Assembly (NCBI GenBank): GCA_028023455.1
Contig: JAQFVV010000030.1
Location: forward strand, 2,744,501 to 2,808,500
Source: Epiperipatus broadwayi
Lineage: Eukaryota; Onychophora; Udeonychophora; Euonychophora; Peripatidae
DNA: 64,000 nucleotides
Direction: 5' to 3'
The position numbers were made by a program, and so were the translations under genes. The notes below the pieces were generated by a model. The model was not told the origin of the DNA and did no database searches. It saw only the letters and a list, made by a program, of their open reading frames with translations. Below are positions 58,881 to 64,000 of this stretch, one piece after another; position 1 is the first letter of the stretch, and every line of letters begins with the position of its first letter.

Positions 58881-61219
58881 TGTAACAGTCAGAATCGTCT
58901 ATCTCGCTAACACACTGCAGAATTCAAACTCCAGACACGAAACTGAACATTCTAGGAGGGGTTGCCTTCTAGATATACTAAGTTTGAATCTAAAGCCCAA
59001 ATTTCACAGCACCATCTATGTGACAACGCATTTGATGCCACTGCTAGTATGACCTTTGGCTGGAGCCTGGTGGTCAGGGAAAAACAAAAGACTCTATACT
59101 AAAAGAAGTTTGGGTGGCTAATTAACGTCTATGAATTTACAAAAGAAATGCAGAAAATATATATATAGACCGAGACAGTGATAGGAATCAAATAAAATAA
59201 GAGATCAAATTTAGTTTTAAATAATTTCACAAAATTTATTCATATAAATTATATATATATAATGCCACTGTCTGCTTACATGAGACAGGGATGCGTATTA
59301 AATAATTATTGGCATTAATTTCAATAAATGACAAAAGGTTTTAAAGCAAAGGGATATATTCTAATCCTTGGGCTAATAGCATTATGATAATGTGCTTGAT
59401 GAGATAGGAACATGTGCGAGGTGCTTTGAGTAATTATACAAGTCTAAGAAAATATTTGAAAATTAAATGTTCTAAAATATTTATTGATTTCGAGAATAGC
59501 ACGAACAAAACTTACTAAGCAACAAAGTGGGAATGTGATCAAAGCATTTATTTGAGAATAATAATAATAGAATTGCATTGGGAGGTCAGTATTGCTGATA
59601 ATGAATTTATTAAAGTTGGAGGGTGTGACACGTTTAAGTCACGGATGCTTTGTAAAAGAAATATAAAATAAAACAATATTGAATATCCGGAATGATTACG
59701 GAGGGCATATCGCCGCTAACCCGTAGGAGAGTATTTTTATGAACAGCCGAAACTTAGCGACTGGATGACGATTGCGTTTAATTCCCAGGTGTGTCATTTG
59801 GTCACATACTCTGCCTGGAAACCGCAAAAAGGTGAAGAGAATGGCCTTAGCCGTGTAAAGAATCCTTGGAAAAATAAAACAAAGCGGTCTCAACAACCAA
59901 TTCATTTACCAGCAATACGAGACGAGTGTATACAAAACATACTGAATGGGTTTTACTTGGATTAAGAGAAATGTCCAATCAAATTCCCAGAAATTCATTT
60001 AAAAGGGTCCGCACATTTTTGACGTCAATGATGAACTTTGTAATTAAAGTAGAACACGGTAAGTAAAATAGGAAAATACATGCTTGTGGGTTTGAAAAGT
60101 AAGTATAGATTTATATACGCAATCATGCATTAGGGGACATATTTAATCATTGACCTTGCACATACTCTCATATTAGATTAAAATCAATAACATGTAGATT
60201 TTAAACTATGTGATTATATTATATATTAAAGAATAGAATCGCCCTCGAACGAGTGATTTGCAAGATAATAAAATTGGAAAATTATAAATTTAAAATATGC
60301 CTTAGTAGCGGCGTCTTACTTTCAATAAAGGGAATAGTTCACTCGGTCAAAGATGATTCTGACACATTATCATAATAAAATAAAAGAAAGCTTTATAAAT
60401 AGAAAATATTAACCCAAGGATAGAGCAAAACGGTTGATTATATTTGAACACTTTAAAGAAGTACATAATAAAGTTATGTGAAATAAAAAAAAATAATTTA
60501 GAATAGCTATAGCATGTTAGTCAGGAATCACAAGAGCTCTTGGGTTAATTTAGGGTTACCTCTGGAGAAGCATTTTTAGGCAGATTGATGGTCGGCAGGT
60601 TTTTATATAATTTAACAGCAAAATCTGGAAATGTTCATATTTTTTGGCAGCAGCAGCAGTTCCAGGGTTCCCTGTGTGATAACTTCCGATGGTCTACGGC
60701 AGCAGATGACCATTCTGGAGAAAAATAGCCTTTTCGCGCTCTACTCTGTCATGTCAAGATTTACAAATTACTAGAATAGAATTCAGAATGATTTCTCTTA
60801 GAAACATTAGAAGAAAAAACTCGAGAACAAAAGAAAACCCTTCTTTTTATAGTAGACGTTAACAATAGAACTGCCCTAGAGCATTACAAAAATATATCGG
60901 ACTTATCAGCTGTAATTAAATCTATCCGAATGTCTAAAGGAATTCAACATTAATTAATTTCTTTTGTTAATTTCCTTGTCGACATTCGGATTACAAACGA
61001 GATTTAATTAAAAATTACTTTTACTAATTAAAGAAAACCTTAAGTGGACATCTGCTGTTTTTAGATAAACTTATATAATATTAACTAATTAAACTATTGT
61101 CCCTCATTTATTTTAAAGAAATATTTGGGATAACTTTTATTAAATTAAACGAAAGTTATTTTACTTTTAAATTGCAATATTTGAATCTATTTACTAAACG
61201 AATGAGTTTTATTTTAAAT
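58881..61219 (-). mobile_element. Long-LTR copy truncated by assembly gap
   Basis: It begins TGTAACAGTCAGAATCGTC and follows the 24366-27222 LTR for 2.34 kb to the start of the N run. The last 400 bases or so of the LTR are expected inside the gap. TATA (minus) is at about 60842-60853. Whether it is a solo LTR or the end of a full element cannot be told. Confidence 0.8.
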
Positions 61220-61719
61220 NNNNNNNNNNNNNNNNNNNNNNNNNNNNNNNNNNNNNNNNNNNNNNNNNNNNNNNNNNNNNNNNNNNNNNNNNNNNNNNNN
61301 NNNNNNNNNNNNNNNNNNNNNNNNNNNNNNNNNNNNNNNNNNNNNNNNNNNNNNNNNNNNNNNNNNNNNNNNNNNNNNNNNNNNNNNNNNNNNNNNNNNN
61401 NNNNNNNNNNNNNNNNNNNNNNNNNNNNNNNNNNNNNNNNNNNNNNNNNNNNNNNNNNNNNNNNNNNNNNNNNNNNNNNNNNNNNNNNNNNNNNNNNNNN
61501 NNNNNNNNNNNNNNNNNNNNNNNNNNNNNNNNNNNNNNNNNNNNNNNNNNNNNNNNNNNNNNNNNNNNNNNNNNNNNNNNNNNNNNNNNNNNNNNNNNNN
61601 NNNNNNNNNNNNNNNNNNNNNNNNNNNNNNNNNNNNNNNNNNNNNNNNNNNNNNNNNNNNNNNNNNNNNNNNNNNNNNNNNNNNNNNNNNNNNNNNNNNN
61701 NNNNNNNNNNNNNNNNNNN
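61220..61719. other. Assembly gap, 500 N
   Basis: Exactly 500 N, a conventional placeholder length. The open frames spanning it are artefacts. Confidence 0.99.
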
Positions 61720-62196
61720 CTTAATTTGGAATCGACTGCATAAATATGTCTCAATTTTTGCTTTTACGCTGAAGCACCAATTACGTGTGTTACGATGCGT
61801 AGTAATTGATTGGAAAGGTCATGCGGCTAATCTATATTCAAAAAATAAGCTTCTTCTTCTTACAAATAAAAATTTTATTATAAAAATCTATTTGAGCACT
61901 CATTTAGGAATCAAGTGAAGTCAGCAACTATCATGGCTTGCATACTAACAAAGTCATACATAAGAAAAATACGCCTCAAACTCTGTATTATTAATTTTGA
62001 AGGTAATCCAAACTTGTTTGTTTGTTAATCTAGTTCCCTCTTCCATATACTAGTAGTTACTGGTATCTGTTTTACTGGCAAATGAAGGCATATCAACTTT
62101 TATGCATACCAGATTTTTATACGTTGACTTCGGATAATAGCTTACGGAAGCTACTTCCAGAGCCAATCAATCGCTTCAATTTTATACTTTCGATGT
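61720..62196. other. Unassigned sequence after the gap
   Basis: No LTR homology and no clear gene. A minus-strand LIGSGSS at about 62135 in a Gypsy-like context may be the decayed retropepsin site of the element that follows. Confidence 0.35.
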
Positions 62197-64000
62197 TTTA
62201 ATCATGCAACGACCGACACTGATATGTTATAGATGGTTCACCTATAGTAAATGGTTCTAAGAAATCAATGTCTAAGTCTAAAGTATTTAGCATCCACATC
62301 TGATGTAAGAAATCAATGTCTAAGTCTAAAGTATTTAGCATCCACATCTGATCACTGTTCCCCATTTCGCTAGCACCTGGTCCTTGCAAAAGAGGAACTC
62401 ACTATACAAAGCACCCTGTTAGTTTAACTTCTTGGTCAGTGGACCTTATATTAGGTCTCTTTAAGATCGTGGTAACCCCACTAGTAGAGGGTTGATTACT
62501 TTGGGTTTCTATCCTTATTCCTAGAATGATTAAATTGAACTATTTTCTACTGTTATATGGGGATACTCCTAATCCCTATCTCTATAGTTGTTATATTTTC
62601 TTTTAAAATTTGTTTGAAACCTAGGGTTATTATGATTAAATATTAATATTTGATAATGGATAGCTAGGCTCGGTCTCTGTTAGACTTATATCTACTGATC
62701 CAGAGATGCTTCCATAATCTCTAGCGCATCCAATATTTCTGATACTTCCTCTATGGAAGGCCTATCGGCTTACTGTAATCAAAAGCTGCTCCAGCATTCC
62801 AAGTGTAAGTTGTGTCTCACTATTCTAATTATTTGTTTTTCTGACAAATGGACATGTCTGAGTCGCTTTTTAACCTGACAGCCTGGCTTCTAAAGAAATC
62901 CAGAGAAGCACCCTTTACTGGAGTGATATTTCTCCTGTGTAATTGGAAACCTCAATGCTGTCCTGTTTATCCGCATTCCAAAACTTTCTATTATTAAAAA
63001 CCTGAAATCCCATGTACACGGCCTGTCAAAAAATGACTGCCACCAGTTCACGTGTCCTCCTGAATGGCTGCTACAAATGAGTCAATTTTTCTTTTTCTCG
63101 GCCACATGCACATATCAGAAGAGTTCCCTTCCAGACTATTGAGGAGAACTTCCGACGGATTTTCCGAGAAATTCCCTTGAAATGGCTTAACTCTTATAGA
63201 ATCTTAAGGCCATTGAACTATTTGATCCCCCTCTATAATTAATGCTTCTTCTAATGGGTTGAATATCTATCTTGCTTAACATCAGTATGTTCTAATGGAC
63301 GGTTTTCATTTTTTTAAAGAATTCTATCTTACTTATTGAGGGATGGAAACTTTTCTTTCTCGAACCTGTTATACAATAGCTCTTTTCCTATCTAATTCCT
63401 CAGGTGGTGCATCTATAGTCTTCATTTCTTTGATTTGTTTATAGACTTGTTGGAATCTCTCACCTCAAAGTTGACTTGCACCCATATTGCTTGCCTTTCT
63501 ATGTATGTTTTTTGCTCTTTTCCTGAACTCATCTAATTTCCAGTTCACCAAGTCTTGATATTCATGAATTTTTATTACTCTAATTGTTGAGCTTGCTCTC
63601 TTACATCTTTTTGTAATTTTTTCTATATTTTCCCCAAGCTTTGACCTAAATTTATGTTCTTCACCCTTTTTGTATCTCCCCCAGATCCTGCAATTTTTCA
63701 CTCAAAACCTGCTCTATCTCTGCCTTGCTTTCCATTCTGTCTTGCACTACTAAGTCCCTAAACCTTTCAATTATATCTTGCTCAACTTATATCACTATTC
63801 TATTTTGTAATATCTCTTCTTTTATAACAATAAAACTTTCGTCTATCTGCTCTATACGCTCCTGTATCTCATCAATCCTACGTTCTACCTTTATTTCATT
63901 ATCACTAATCTTTTGATTCAATCTATCACTATTGACTTGACATTGGTTGATTGAATCCTCTATTTGTTTTTTCAACCCTTTGATAGTCATTTCGGAAAAT
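62197..64000 (-). pseudogene. Gypsy-like gag-protease (element E), runs off the window
   Basis: On the minus strand an open 67-codon piece (63990-63787) with MTIKGLKKQIEDSINQ and ERRIDEIQERIEQIDESF is a coiled coil. It is followed by another basic, Lys/Arg-rich frame (63701-63465). Capsid-type sequence follows: FQGNFSENPSEVLLNSLE at about 63160, WWQSFFDR at about 63030, then SEKQII and RHNL-like sequence and SIEEVSEILDALE-like sequence near 62750-62870. This matches the order of the gag of element A. Several frameshifts and stops are present. The 5' end lies beyond the window. Confidence 0.6.
62258..62353. repeat. 48-bp tandem duplication
   Basis: TAAGAAATCAATGTCTAAGT and the following 28 bases are repeated exactly at about 62258 and 62306, inside the Gypsy E region. 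Confidence 0.85.

Noticed and set aside
61097-61918. 273- and 181-codon frames across the N run
   Set aside because: They exist only because N codons contain no stop.

Overview
This is a eukaryotic, almost certainly invertebrate metazoan, nuclear window. It is very AT-rich and contains no intact conventional gene. Nearly all recognisable coding sequence belongs to retroelements typical of animals: several Gypsy-like LTR elements, an RTE/BovB-type LINE, Penelope-like elements (PLEs) with GIY-YIG ends, a tRNA-derived SINE and TIR/MITE elements. Host-like sequence is limited to a decayed copy of the nuclear-pore protein TPR/Megator and one clean first exon with a BED/hAT-like zinc finger. The species cannot be named from the sequence; an arthropod such as a chelicerate is possible but unproven.

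Layout. 1-8.5 kb: a short Gypsy RNase H remnant, two minisatellites and long AT-rich sequence. 8.55-11.55 kb: decayed Gypsy gag-protease-RT. 13.6-16.3 kb: a second Gypsy pol with the start of its 3' LTR. 16.3-17.27 kb: an RTE fragment. 18574-27222: a complete LTR element with unusually long LTRs (about 2.8 kb), a short internal region with one gag-like ORF on the minus strand, and a 4-bp TTAC target duplication. Related LTRs occur at 29.05-32.72 kb (with a PLE fragment inside), 51896-54636 (solo LTR) and 58881-61219 (cut by a 500-base N gap). 33404-37860: a third Gypsy element with both LTRs. 38.1-39.2 kb: the TPR pseudogene. 39973-40269: the zinc-finger exon. 40.6-45.2 kb: a head-to-head inverted PLE pair. 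45457-55260: a fourth Gypsy element interrupted by a PLE end, a 3-kb TIR element and the solo LTR. 62.2-64 kb: a fifth Gypsy gag-protease region on the minus strand.

The most unusual signal is a family of foldback or tandem insertions at 20398-20805, 36284-37136 and 41720-42545. Each is flanked by an 11-13 bp target duplication. All carry a hammerhead-ribozyme-like core, intact in one unit, with a minimal stem III as known in Penelope elements and metazoan retrozymes. For the first insertion the sister LTR preserves the empty site. The window also shows many exact two-unit tandem duplications of about 42-83 bp, several inside dead transposons.

The nesting gives relative ages. Gypsy bodies are oldest. 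PLE ends, TIR elements, the long-LTR family and the hammerhead elements inserted into them. No operons, rRNA, functional tRNA genes or CRISPR arrays were seen.
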